From assembly GCA_030592635.1 (NCBI GenBank), contig JAUVIS010000003.1, positions 1 to 46,353 on the forward strand: a stretch of 46,353 nt of DNA, read 5' to 3'. The notes under the pieces were generated by a model, which worked only from the letters and a program-made list of their open reading frames with translations, did not search any database and was not told where the DNA came from. This document shows positions 17,437 through 26,700 of the stretch, piece by piece. Within the stretch, counting starts at the first letter, position 1; each line of letters begins with the position of its first letter. The stretch is from Candidatus Fermentibacteraceae bacterium. Lineage in GTDB: Bacteria; Fermentibacterota; Fermentibacteria; Fermentibacterales; JCC-6. Both the position numbers and the translations under genes were made by a program.

Positions 17437-20400
17437 TAATCCTCCTCCAGAACTCCTGTTCTTGCAGCGTCATGCTGACACTGGGGCCATGGAGCATAAC
17501 CCGGTATACATCTGCCAAGTTCCCAGATATGAATGTAATTGTCCATGGTTCCAAAGACAACCTCTACCCTGCCGTCATTATCAATGTCGGCTATTACAAA
17601 ACCGCCCTGAACTGATGCAGGGAGGGTGTAGGGGAAACCAAGATTAGCCAGTGGTTCACTTGAACTGGAAATTCCAAAAACTACACCCTCTCGACTGGCT
17701 GTGATTACATCCGCATGTTCAAACAAATCATGATCATCCAGTTCACCAAGTGCGGGGAAGGGGGGCTTGCCTTCACCGGCAGAAGAATATTCAAAAGGAT
17801 AATTGTCCATATGAAACCCACCCTCATCCCACGCAAAGCACTGGTTTTCAGTATTGGCGATAATTCTGTCGGGACCTGGTGTCAGTGCTTCCCAGTCAGC
17901 CACAATGCAGTATGGAACATGGTTGGAGTTAAGACCGGGGTTGCTCTGACAGCTGGCAGTTGTTGTCAGATCTCCGGGATCAAGCAGTAACGCAGGAGAA
18001 TGGGTTGAAGTTGCCTGATCTGTGGGCATTGAAATTAGCTGCCCCTGAGGCAGAGTTCCAACTGCGGGAACAGTTCTCCAGGGAACACCTGACCAGTCCC
18101 TCTCTGAAGGGAACGAATCGGCATCGTAATCATACACAAAGCACTTTGAATTCTGTTGCATGAATTCATTCCAGTGGAGATTTACAATAATCTCCAAGCT
18201 GCCGGCACCGTTCAGATCCTCAAGTAATGGCCAGCTTGAGATCGTATTTGCATTTGCCGGGATGCCTGGTAATTGGACTGTTCTAATTGGTACAAGGGCA
18301 TCATTAACTATGTCGAAGACATAGATATCCCTACCGCGGGAAAGCACTATCTCATCCCTCTGTTCAAAACCTGCCTCATCCACAAAATCAGCCAGCGCAA
18401 CAGTATGATTCCCTTGCCAGAACCATTCGCCGGAATGTGTGTAACTGCAGATCGGCTCAGTCGAAGTTCTATCAAAGATCATCAGTTCATCCCGACCATC
18501 AACGATTATCTCTGAAAGACCGTTCCCTGCCACATTCCCGGTAACAGGTATGCTCGGATAGATATCTATTCCCTGGGGGGTGTAGAAGAACGGGTAAGGA
18601 TCGGATCCCCATACAGGTGCTCCCGGGGAATCACTCCGGAAAACACATATCTGACTTTCTGTAGCAATAACAATCTCCAGATACCCATCACCATCAAAAT
18701 CAAAAAGAACCGGCGGTACTATTATGGAATGTGCCGTTTGAGTTGGCCAGCCTGATTCATTGGGATAAAAGTCCAGTATATCCAGACTCGTTGCTGCTGA
18801 ATTGTTCGACATCCACGAATCAGGAGCAAGACCGCCGGGATCTACTGCGGATGCTGTCAGAAACAATGTTCCCGGAGGTGTGAACCAAGTGTTATTCCAC
18901 CGAAACTCCAGTGTTGTTTCATCACCTGCTGAAAGCCCTGAGCATTGCGCTGTGATAATATCGGGGATACTGTTGCCATCTGTCACCTCCATAGTAACCA
19001 CAAAGGGACCTGCGTCCTGCCAGCCTGCATTCCTGACAGTTACATAAATGACTGCCTGTCTTGATCCATTATTACTTATTGTGGGATAACTGTTTGTCTC
19101 AATGTCTGCAGAACTGATGATCAGATCGCAGCAGTTCCGGAACTTCATTCTGTCACCAATGTCTGCTGCAGGGTCTCCCAGCAGGTTAAACTGGGCTAAT
19201 CCCCTCAGTCCATAATTGGTGGATGTGAAAACATCAAGATGTTGAAGTCTCGCTGAAAGAATGGCATCTCCCATTCTTGTAATACCTCTTTCAAATACGG
19301 CAGTCAGTATCCCCTTTCCATAGTATTTGTAGATGTAAATGTATGAGGAGTTAGATCCGGCGAACACACCAATGGCTCCACACTCTGTGTGCTTTATGAA
19401 ATCTTCCGCAAGACAGTCAGTGGAAAAATCGTATGGAGGTGAAGCATTGTTATCGTAGCACAGGCACTGCCAGGTATTTATGCTCTCATGCTCAACTGCG
19501 GTGTGATTGAATGTTCCAGCAGTACAGCACAACATAAGTACAAATGGTGTCCAGTGATCCGGGTCAGGAGTAAGTGCCAGTACATCAAGGTTATTAAATG
19601 TAGAGTCCGGTACACCAAAGTTTTCTTCCTGCCAGTTCAGACCTGCTGAAAACATGTGGAAATCTCCATGATCGGAATAGAACGCGATCTGCGACCCTCG
19701 TTCAAATACGGTGTTGCAGGCATTCACCCAGTCTGCACTGGTCATGCTGCTGCCATCCGGATTTGGAGGATCAGTGTTGAATGTGTTCTCGCCGTCACCG
19801 CAGTAATAATTATCCCACTCATAACCCATCCATGTGCGGAGGGAGTCGATCCAGCCAGCTGAAGGTTTCCAATCGTCGTATGTAAATGCACCACTGTGAT
19901 CTGTACCGGCAAGCCGTGTGATTCGCCTGCGGTTAATCAGATTTCCCGGGTAGGGAGGTACTGCCTCTGACTCATATGACTCAATCAGATTGAACATGTT
20001 CTGGAGAGTCTCGATCTCTGTTACCGGGAGTCTGCCGACTATCATGTCTGGGAGACCGGAGATAACCTCTCTCGGTTCGTCGAAAAGAACAAACCACTCG
20101 TCGTTGCCGTACCCGTAATGTGAAAGGTATTCCATTGTAGGCAGGCAGTAGGTGTATGTGGTACAGCCTGGATCATCATGATCACCAATCAGAAGAAGGT
20201 AAGTTGGTCTGTCACCCGGACTACCCCAACTCCAGAGAGCTTCCGTGTAGTCTCGAATGATATCGGGACTTATAAAATAGTAATCAGAAGTTCCGTACCC
20301 CTCTATAATATCTGCAATATTTGCTATCAGTACATCGAAGCCGTTCAGAGAAGCCCGGTACGCTGCGAAATCGTCTACAAAGGTTCCATCAAGCCCCGGA

Positions 20401-21191
20401 GCGACAATTATCACATAGTCCGGTACAAAGGGTGGCGGATCCAGAGTGTCCTCGTGCCTGAACACACTTCCTGCGGGTAGCCCCATTGGAATCGGATCCG
20501 GGTCGGGTTCATACCCGATCAGCCTGTCATCAATGATCTGATCGTAATAGCCAAGCCCAGCCTGGTTCCAGACCGGATCTGTACCCTGGAAATTGACTTT
20601 TACTTCAATATCACTCCACACCCTCAACCTGTTTTCAGAAGCAAGGAACTGAACCGGGTACACATCAACTATCGCAACCCGCTGATCACGGAGTCTGAAC
20701 TCTCCTGATATTTCAGCGGTTACAGAAGGATACCATTCTAAAGAGGAATATGCTGCTGGATTCTTCTCGAAGAATTCATCTATGTATGTGATTCCCTGCT
20801 CATGAACCAGACTGTCATAAGGAGCCGGGCAGACTGGAAGACATGCAATCGTTTCTTCACAGGATGCGGAAAAAGAAAGATCAAGATCAACTCCATCAGG
20901 CACCGCGACGAAACAGGTTACAAACGGTACTTCAGGATAACCTGTTACATCCATGGGTACCGTTCCAGGACTTTGATTAAATCTGAGATATTGGGTACTG
21001 TCATGTGTCAGTGTCTCGGACAGAAGACCTTGCAGTTCAACATCAAAGGAGATGTAATCCGGTGCGGTTATCCCGTGTCTGACCAATGGAGAAGCCCCGG
21101 AAGGGCAGCCTGCATTAAATTCAAGCCAGTCGGCATAACACAATCCTGCAAACACCAGCAGAACTATCAGGAGCAATCCGAACTTCCTCAT
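17436..21191 (-). CDS. C25 (gingipain-like) peptidase with C-terminal FG-GAP/VCBS-type repeats
   Basis: Signal peptide; 'DRPTYLLLIGDHDD', 'DMIVGRLPVTEIETLQNMFNLIESYE', His motif 'QIAFYSDHGD', Cys motif 'FVLMLCCTAGTFNH'; C-terminal 'FVIADIDNDGRVEVVFGTMDNYIHIWELG'. Confidence 0.9.
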   Translation of the reverse strand: MRKFGLLLIVLLVFAGLCYADWLEFNAGCPSGASPLVRHGITAPDYISFDVELQGLLSETLTHDSTQYLRFNQSPGTVPMDVTGYPEVPFVTCFVAVPDGVDLDLSFSASCEETIACLPVCPAPYDSLVHEQGITYIDEFFEKNPAAYSSLEWYPSVTAEISGEFRLRDQRVAIVDVYPVQFLASENRLRVWSDIEVKVNFQGTDPVWNQAGLGYYDQIIDDRLIGYEPDPDPIPMGLPAGSVFRHEDTLDPPPFVPDYVIIVAPGLDGTFVDDFAAYRASLNGFDVLIANIADIIEGYGTSDYYFISPDIIRDYTEALWSWGSPGDRPTYLLLIGDHDDPGCTTYTYCLPTMEYLSHYGYGNDEWFVLFDEPREVISGLPDMIVGRLPVTEIETLQNMFNLIESYESEAVPPYPGNLINRRRITRLAGTDHSGAFTYDDWKPSAGWIDSLRTWMGYEWDNYYCGDGENTFNTDPPNPDGSSMTSADWVNACNTVFERGSQIAFYSDHGDFHMFSAGLNWQEENFGVPDSTFNNLDVLALTPDPDHWTPFVLMLCCTAGTFNHTAVEHESINTWQCLCYDNNASPPYDFSTDCLAEDFIKHTECGAIGVFAGSNSSYIYIYKYYGKGILTAVFERGITRMGDAILSARLQHLDVFTSTNYGLRGLAQFNLLGDPAADIGDRMKFRNCCDLIISSADIETNSYPTISNNGSRQAVIYVTVRNAGWQDAGPFVVTMEVTDGNSIPDIITAQCSGLSAGDETTLEFRWNNTWFTPPGTLFLTASAVDPGGLAPDSWMSNNSAATSLDILDFYPNESGWPTQTAHSIIVPPVLFDFDGDGYLEIVIATESQICVFRSDSPGAPVWGSDPYPFFYTPQGIDIYPSIPVTGNVAGNGLSEIIVDGRDELMIFDRTSTEPICSYTHSGEWFWQGNHTVALADFVDEAGFEQRDEIVLSRGRDIYVFDIVNDALVPIRTVQLPGIPANANTISSWPLLEDLNGAGSLEIIVNLHWNEFMQQNSKCFVYDYDADSFPSERDWSGVPWRTVPAVGTLPQGQLISMPTDQATSTHSPALLLDPGDLTTTASCQSNPGLNSNHVPYCIVADWEALTPGPDRIIANTENQCFAWDEGGFHMDNYPFEYSSAGEGKPPFPALGELDDHDLFEHADVITASREGVVFGISSSSEPLANLGFPYTLPASVQGGFVIADIDNDGRVEVVFGTMDNYIHIWELGRCIPGYAPWPQCQHDAARTGVLEED

Positions 21192-21329
21192 GATATTTCT
21201 CCCTTTGATCTGATTCTACCACAAACTAACTTCTCTCTCAAGACCCGTCAGCAGTAGTAACCTCCACTTTCAACCAAAATACAAGGGGGTTACTTCTGTG
21301 TACCAATGATGACAATAAGGCAAGAAGTT

Positions 21330-21475
21330 AAAAGTTCTCTTTTCTTGTCCTCAATGCTCTCTCTGTTACTAATTTCCTCCCCCGGTAATCCCACATTGCT
21401 TCAATCTCTTCCCTAAGTTCCTCCGGAAGTCTCAGTTTGCCTGTATGATGGGGTTCCTGAAATACTCTGTGAAGC
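21330..21475 (-). pseudogene. Second, internally deleted copy of the HTH gene remnant
   Basis: 'LPEELREEIEAMWDYRGRKLVTERALRTR' parallels 'LPNELKDEIERMGDYWERRLVTERMLRR' at ~15600-15720; also 'tttgcctgtatgatggggttcctgaa' parallels 'tttgcctgtattatggggttcctgaa' near 15812. Confidence 0.5.
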
Positions 21476-21648
21476 CGATGTGAACAAAAGGATGTTGTCA
21501 GCTGGACTGTGTCGGTCATATTATTGACCGAAGAAACTTCAGCGAGTATTGTTGCTTTCGGGCAGGAGACGGGTAATGTCAGGGAGGGAAGGAAACGCTG
21601 TGAGTAATATTTGTGAAACACTTGAAAGCCGGTTTCCTGTAATTCTCT

Positions 21649-22686
21649 ATGACTGAGAAACCGGTAAAACATACACGCCGGGTTCGCTATGCCGGAACCC
21701 ATCCCCGGAAATTCAGCGAGAAATACAAAGAACTTGATCCGGAAAAGTATCCGGGTGATGTGAAAAAAGTTAAAGAGCGGGGACAAACCCCGGCCGGGAT
21801 GCATCTGCCGATCTGTGTACATGAGATTTGTGAAGCTCTTAAACTGAAACAGGGTATGAGCGGAATAGACTGTACTCTCGGATACGGCGGACACAGCAGT
21901 AAAATACTGCCGCGTATCCTGCCTGGTGGCTTACTGATCGGGATTGATATTGATTCCACTGAGCTGGCAAAAACTGAGAAACGCATTCGTAATCATGGAT
22001 ACGATGAATCCATGTTTTTCACTCGGCACATGAATTTCTCACAGATAAGAGACTGTCTTGATGTGCGCCCTGAAGGATTTGATTTCATACTTGCGGATCT
22101 GGGTGTATCTTCAATGCAACTGGATACTCCCGGCAGAGGATTCTCTTTCAAGAACTCCGCTCCGCTGGATTTGCGGCTTGATAACTCTTCAGGAAAGACT
22201 GCGGCTCAATTGATCCTTCGCGTTACAGAGGATTCTCTTACAGATCTTTTAGCGGAAAACGCGGATGAGCCATACGCGGAGCTTCTTGGCAGGGCCATAC
22301 TCTCGAAAAAAATGGAATGTCAGACAACCACTGGTCTTGCGTCTGTCATTACCGGGATACTGCAGAGTAAAGGGCTTGAACCCGCAGAATGCAAACCGTC
22401 AATTCAGCGGGTATTTCAGGCACTTCGCATAGAAGTAAACAATGAATTTGAAGCTCTCGATCAACTGCTTCATTCGATTCCGGAATGCCTGAAAAGCGGC
22501 GGCAGAGTCGCAATTCTTTCATTTCACTCAGGTGAAGATCGCCGTGTAAAGAAAAGCTTCAAGGGATTTGTCGAACAGGGAATTTATTCTGAATGCGTGC
22601 GCCGCCCGGTTCGTCCCTCTTTTCAGGAAAAATACGACAATCCGCGTTCATCCAGCGCAAAACTGCGCTGGGCTGTAAGAAAATAG
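21649..22686 (+). CDS. rsmH: 16S rRNA (cytosine(1402)-N(4))-methyltransferase RsmH-like, N-terminally extended
   Basis: 'GIDCTLGYGGHSSKIL', 'FDFILADLGVSSMQLDTPGRGFSFKNSAPLDLRLD', 'VAILSFHSGEDRRVKKSFK'. Confidence 0.9.
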   Translation: MTEKPVKHTRRVRYAGTHPRKFSEKYKELDPEKYPGDVKKVKERGQTPAGMHLPICVHEICEALKLKQGMSGIDCTLGYGGHSSKILPRILPGGLLIGIDIDSTELAKTEKRIRNHGYDESMFFTRHMNFSQIRDCLDVRPEGFDFILADLGVSSMQLDTPGRGFSFKNSAPLDLRLDNSSGKTAAQLILRVTEDSLTDLLAENADEPYAELLGRAILSKKMECQTTTGLASVITGILQSKGLEPAECKPSIQRVFQALRIEVNNEFEALDQLLHSIPECLKSGGRVAILSFHSGEDRRVKKSFKGFVEQGIYSECVRRPVRPSFQEKYDNPRSSSAKLRWAVRK

Positions 22687-22829
22687 CATATTCGTTTGCT
22701 GGAAGACCCGCACGGGACATCGGGTATTGCATTCACAGTTCACAACTGAAGGCCGTGTGGCCTTGCCATCGGCGCTAATGCTTTTAATATTAGGGGAGAG
22801 ATTTCCGGAGGGGTCTGGAAAGGCTGGTT

Positions 22830-23615
22830 GTGTTTAAAAATATCCCGGATTCTTTTACGGAAACTGTTCTCTGCTCTATTTCAGAGCCTGCTTTAATCTT
22901 TGACAGCGATATCAGGGTGATCTGGGCAAATCCTTCTGCCGAATTGTTCTTCGGCCACAGTTCGGAATTTATGGCCGAAAAGAAATGCATGGAGCTTTTC
23001 GGAGGCGTACTGGAATGCTTCGATAACTGCCCTGTAAAAAAAGCCTTGACAACCGGAACAGATGAAGTGCTTGTGGTTGACGGTGTGGTTTGCCCGCACA
23101 AACTCATAGAGGCTATTCCGTACAGCAGAGGCCGGGAAACACTTATTCTGGCAATCGTTCACTCAGTACCGGAGGTGGACAGAAACAAAGCCCTTCGAAG
23201 GGATTTTGCCGCAAGGATGAACCTCTCAGTAACCCTGGAAGAAGCAGCGCCGGATATAGTTAACGCAATAAAGAGTCTCACTTCAGTACCAACCTGCGGC
23301 ATCTATGTAAAGCAGAATGACCAGTTTGATCTGCTTTACGGCGGAGGAGTTCCCAATGCCATTCCCTGCCGTTCCTCTGAATTTGACTTCAGCTCTCCCC
23401 TCTACCTGCCATCCGACAGGCTTCCCTTCACCTCTGACGATGAATTCCCCGATGGCGCTGCCATTGTTCCTGTTGCCGCTCCGGGCGGAGAAACCGGCGT
23501 CCTGCTTTTAGCCGGCAGAGGAACCATGAGTACAACAGCCAGAAACAGGCTGGAAATGATAGCCAGTGTACTCGGAAGCTGTATTATCAGACTTACTTCC
23601 GCGCCGGCATCGTAG
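22830..23615 (+). CDS. PAS domain (plus GAF-like) signalling protein
   Basis: 'EPALIFDSDIRVIWANPSAELFFGHSSEF...CPVKKALTTGTDEVLVVDG'. Confidence 0.75.
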   Translation: MFKNIPDSFTETVLCSISEPALIFDSDIRVIWANPSAELFFGHSSEFMAEKKCMELFGGVLECFDNCPVKKALTTGTDEVLVVDGVVCPHKLIEAIPYSRGRETLILAIVHSVPEVDRNKALRRDFAARMNLSVTLEEAAPDIVNAIKSLTSVPTCGIYVKQNDQFDLLYGGGVPNAIPCRSSEFDFSSPLYLPSDRLPFTSDDEFPDGAAIVPVAAPGGETGVLLLAGRGTMSTTARNRLEMIASVLGSCIIRLTSAPAS

Positions 23616-24750
23616 ACACTGTAAAAAAAGTTATCACGGCGACAAAACCTGCCATGGCAAAGACAGCCCATGGCCCGACCTTTACCCAGAGAACCCCGCC
23701 AAGCACAGGCACAGCCATTGATACTATGTGATCAATTGTTCCTCCCAGACCGATAGTGGGAACCATTTCAGAATCCTTCCTGATTATTCCGGACAGGTAT
23801 GTGGTTCTGGCCATGGACAGACTGAAAAGAAGCTCATCAAGAACGAAGAAACAGTAAAGAAGCGCAAGAGCAGTGCCGGGACCTGCCAGACTGGGAACCA
23901 CAGCATACGCGGCACTGAGTAACGCAATTAATGCCGCGTCAGCCATAAGGATGGTTCTTTCACCAAGCCTGTCAATAAGTTTACCGAACACCGGTTTTAG
24001 AAATATTCCGATAAGAGCGCTTGCCCCCATGGCAAGAGCAAGCTGCGGAGCCTTCTGGCCATAGACAGATACCAGAAGCCAGGGCGCGAATGTCAGAAAT
24101 ATCTGCTTTCTGGCACCGAAGAGCATGCACAACGCATAAAACAACCGGTATTTTTTTCTAAAAACAAATCTTCTGGCCGTGGCTCGCCCTGCTTCACCAA
24201 TGGAAGACGGAAGACTCATGGATATCAATATCCCGGGAACCAGAAGAACTGCTCCGACGATCCAGGTAATTTTGTAATCCGTCTTCAACTGACTCATCAG
24301 AAACCAGACAACTGCCGTGCCCAGTATTAAGCCGATTGACCTGTAAGCCCCGACCCGGCCAAGCACCCAGCCTCTTTTACCTGAACCGGCAAGCTCGATT
24401 GCCGTACTGTCTCTGAGAGGAATGAAAGCGTGCATGGCGGACGACCATACTACCATGATAAGAACAAATCGGAAGAGTGAATCGGCGAAGAAGGCAAACC
24501 CGAGAAATGCAGCGACTCCCACCACGAAAACCATGGTTACAGCTTTCCTCCGTTGAACCCTCACAAGGAATCCGGCGATGAACACCAGGAGGAATCCGGG
24601 AAGCTCTCTGGGAACTTCCAGGGCTCCGCGCACTTCACCGTCGATACCCAGCTCATTGCTGAGATAGTCAGGCATCACACTCATAAAAACTGTACTTGCC
24701 GCACCGAGTAGAATGACTGTTGCAAGCAATTTCACAAGTGGTGTTTTCAT
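23593..24750 (-). CDS. Major facilitator superfamily transporter
   Basis: Multiple TM segments, 'KPVFGKLIDRLGERTILMADAALIALL'; likely start ATG 24750 (MKTPLVKLLATVILLG). Confidence 0.85.
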   Translation of the reverse strand: MKTPLVKLLATVILLGAASTVFMSVMPDYLSNELGIDGEVRGALEVPRELPGFLLVFIAGFLVRVQRRKAVTMVFVVGVAAFLGFAFFADSLFRFVLIMVVWSSAMHAFIPLRDSTAIELAGSGKRGWVLGRVGAYRSIGLILGTAVVWFLMSQLKTDYKITWIVGAVLLVPGILISMSLPSSIGEAGRATARRFVFRKKYRLFYALCMLFGARKQIFLTFAPWLLVSVYGQKAPQLALAMGASALIGIFLKPVFGKLIDRLGERTILMADAALIALLSAAYAVVPSLAGPGTALALLYCFFVLDELLFSLSMARTTYLSGIIRKDSEMVPTIGLGGTIDHIVSMAVPVLGGVLWVKVGPWAVFAMAGFVAVITFFTVSTMPARK

Positions 24751-24870
24751 TCGACTTCTCCCCCCTTGAATCACGGAAGATAAACAATAGAGTGTATCGT
24801 TGCAAAACATGGCGATCAGATAACTATCGGCATATACTACTATAGTTTTCCCGCCAGCCAACCAGCCGAA

Positions 24871-26700
24871 ATGAATGGACGGACAATGATAAAAGAGCCT
24901 GTAAAAAGAGCCGATGTTCTCCGGGAAGATACATGGGATCTTACCGCAATGTACAAAACTGCGGAAGACTGGAATAAAGACCTGGAAGAAGCCTCAGAGA
25001 TACCGGAAAAGCTTGCGGCATACAGGGACGAAGCCATGAAGTCCCCGGAATCTCTTCTTGAAGTCATTGAGGCTATCCTTCACGCAAGTCGCAGGGCGGA
25101 GAAAATTTCAACTTACGCGCACATGATTCAGGATCAGGATCTCTCTGACCCCGGAGGCAGTGAGATGAACCAGAAGGCAATGGATCTTCTTACCAGGCTG
25201 GCGACATCTTTGAGCTGGTTCAATCCCGAGGTACTTTCCGTACCGGAGGAAATCATGGTCAAATGGATCAATGAAACTCCTCTTTCAACATACAGAGTAT
25301 GGCTGAAAAACATTCTCCGGAACAGGCCCTTCATTCTGTCCGCCGCTGAGGAAAAGATCATGGTTCTTGCCTCGGATGCCACAAGAGGGTTCAGCGGAAC
25401 CTTCGGCAAACTGAATAATGTTGAAATACCTGCCAGACTGCCTGAAATCGCGGGAGAGAGCGGGAAAAAGATAAAAATCTCACACGGAAACTTCGTCCCC
25501 CTTCTTCAGAGTCCCAACCGGGAAGTGAGAAAAAGCGCATTCACCGGTTTCTACAAAGAAATCCAGGGAAACACGGAAACCATGGCCTCACTGCTGGATG
25601 GCCAGGTAAGGACAAACATCTTTCAGGCGAAAGCCCGGAACCATCCATCCGCTCTTGAAGCATCTCTTTTTCATGACAGAGTAAACACGACTGTCTACGA
25701 ATCTCTTATCAGCTCGGTTCATGAGAGTCTTCCTGTGCTGCACAGGTACTACCGGATGAAAAAAAGAGTAATGGGACTGGAGAAGATGCACATCTACGAT
25801 GTTTACACCCCCACTGTACACGGTATCGATGTAAAGTACACTGTAAGCCAGGCTGAGGAACTGACTCTGGGAGCCGTTAAACCCCTCGGAAAGCTGTATG
25901 AAAATACCCTTCGTCAGGGCTTCAGGGATCGCTGGACAGATAAATATGAGAACATTGGAAAGCGGAGCGGCGCATACTCGGGCGGATGCTACGACAGTCC
26001 TCCGTACATGCTTTTGAACTTCGCGGGTACTCTGAATTCTGTATTCACCCTCGCGCATGAGGCCGGACATTCCATGCACAGCTGGTTCTCAAGAAAAAAT
26101 CAGCCTTACCACACATCCGACTACAGAATACTTGTGGCGGAAGTGGCCAGTATCACCAATGAAATGCTTCTGGCAAATCATCTCAGAGGCAGAACAGAGG
26201 ATCGTGATATTGTTGCATACCTGATAGACAGCCAGATAAATGACTTTAGAACAACACTGTTCAGACAGACCATGTTCGCCGAGTTTGAGTTGCTGATCCA
26301 CCGGCAGGTTGAGCAGGGCGGATCTCTTTCCGCAGACTGGCTGAACAAATCATACCTGAATCTCGTAGAACTCTACCATGGAGATGCCTTTGAGTTTGAT
26401 GCTGAAGACTCTCTGATTGAGACTGAATGGGCCAGAATACCACACTTCTACTACAACTTCTATGTGTACAAGTATGCCACAGGTCTGGCATCGGCAGCCT
26501 CGATCAGCAGTAGAATTCTGAATGGTGATGAAGGGATTGTTGAAGGTTATCTCAACTTCCTCTCCTCCGGCGGATCAAAGCCGCCCCTTGAGCTTCTTAA
26601 GAACACAGGAGTTGATCTTGAAACCCCTGTACCTGTTGGGGATGCCATGAAAAGACTGAGTGGTCTCGTGTCAGATCTGGAGAATCTGCTTGAAGAATAA
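24871..26700 (+). CDS. pepF: Oligoendopeptidase F
   Basis: M3 zinc motif 'FTLAHEAGHSMHSWFSRKNQPYHTSDYRILVAEVASITNEMLL'. Confidence 0.95.
   Translation: MNGRTMIKEPVKRADVLREDTWDLTAMYKTAEDWNKDLEEASEIPEKLAAYRDEAMKSPESLLEVIEAILHASRRAEKISTYAHMIQDQDLSDPGGSEMNQKAMDLLTRLATSLSWFNPEVLSVPEEIMVKWINETPLSTYRVWLKNILRNRPFILSAAEEKIMVLASDATRGFSGTFGKLNNVEIPARLPEIAGESGKKIKISHGNFVPLLQSPNREVRKSAFTGFYKEIQGNTETMASLLDGQVRTNIFQAKARNHPSALEASLFHDRVNTTVYESLISSVHESLPVLHRYYRMKKRVMGLEKMHIYDVYTPTVHGIDVKYTVSQAEELTLGAVKPLGKLYENTLRQGFRDRWTDKYENIGKRSGAYSGGCYDSPPYMLLNFAGTLNSVFTLAHEAGHSMHSWFSRKNQPYHTSDYRILVAEVASITNEMLLANHLRGRTEDRDIVAYLIDSQINDFRTTLFRQTMFAEFELLIHRQVEQGGSLSADWLNKSYLNLVELYHGDAFEFDAEDSLIETEWARIPHFYYNFYVYKYATGLASAASISSRILNGDEGIVEGYLNFLSSGGSKPPLELLKNTGVDLETPVPVGDAMKRLSGLVSDLENLLEE

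Noticed and set aside
21328-21894. 188-aa minus-strand ORF as an intact gene
   Set aside because: Its N-terminal half is antisense to rsmH; only the last ~50 codons resemble the HTH-gene remnant.
22749-22764. AAGGCC-GTGT-GGCCTT hairpin downstream of rsmH
   Set aside because: No T-tract; could be a weak terminator or chance palindrome, not supportable.
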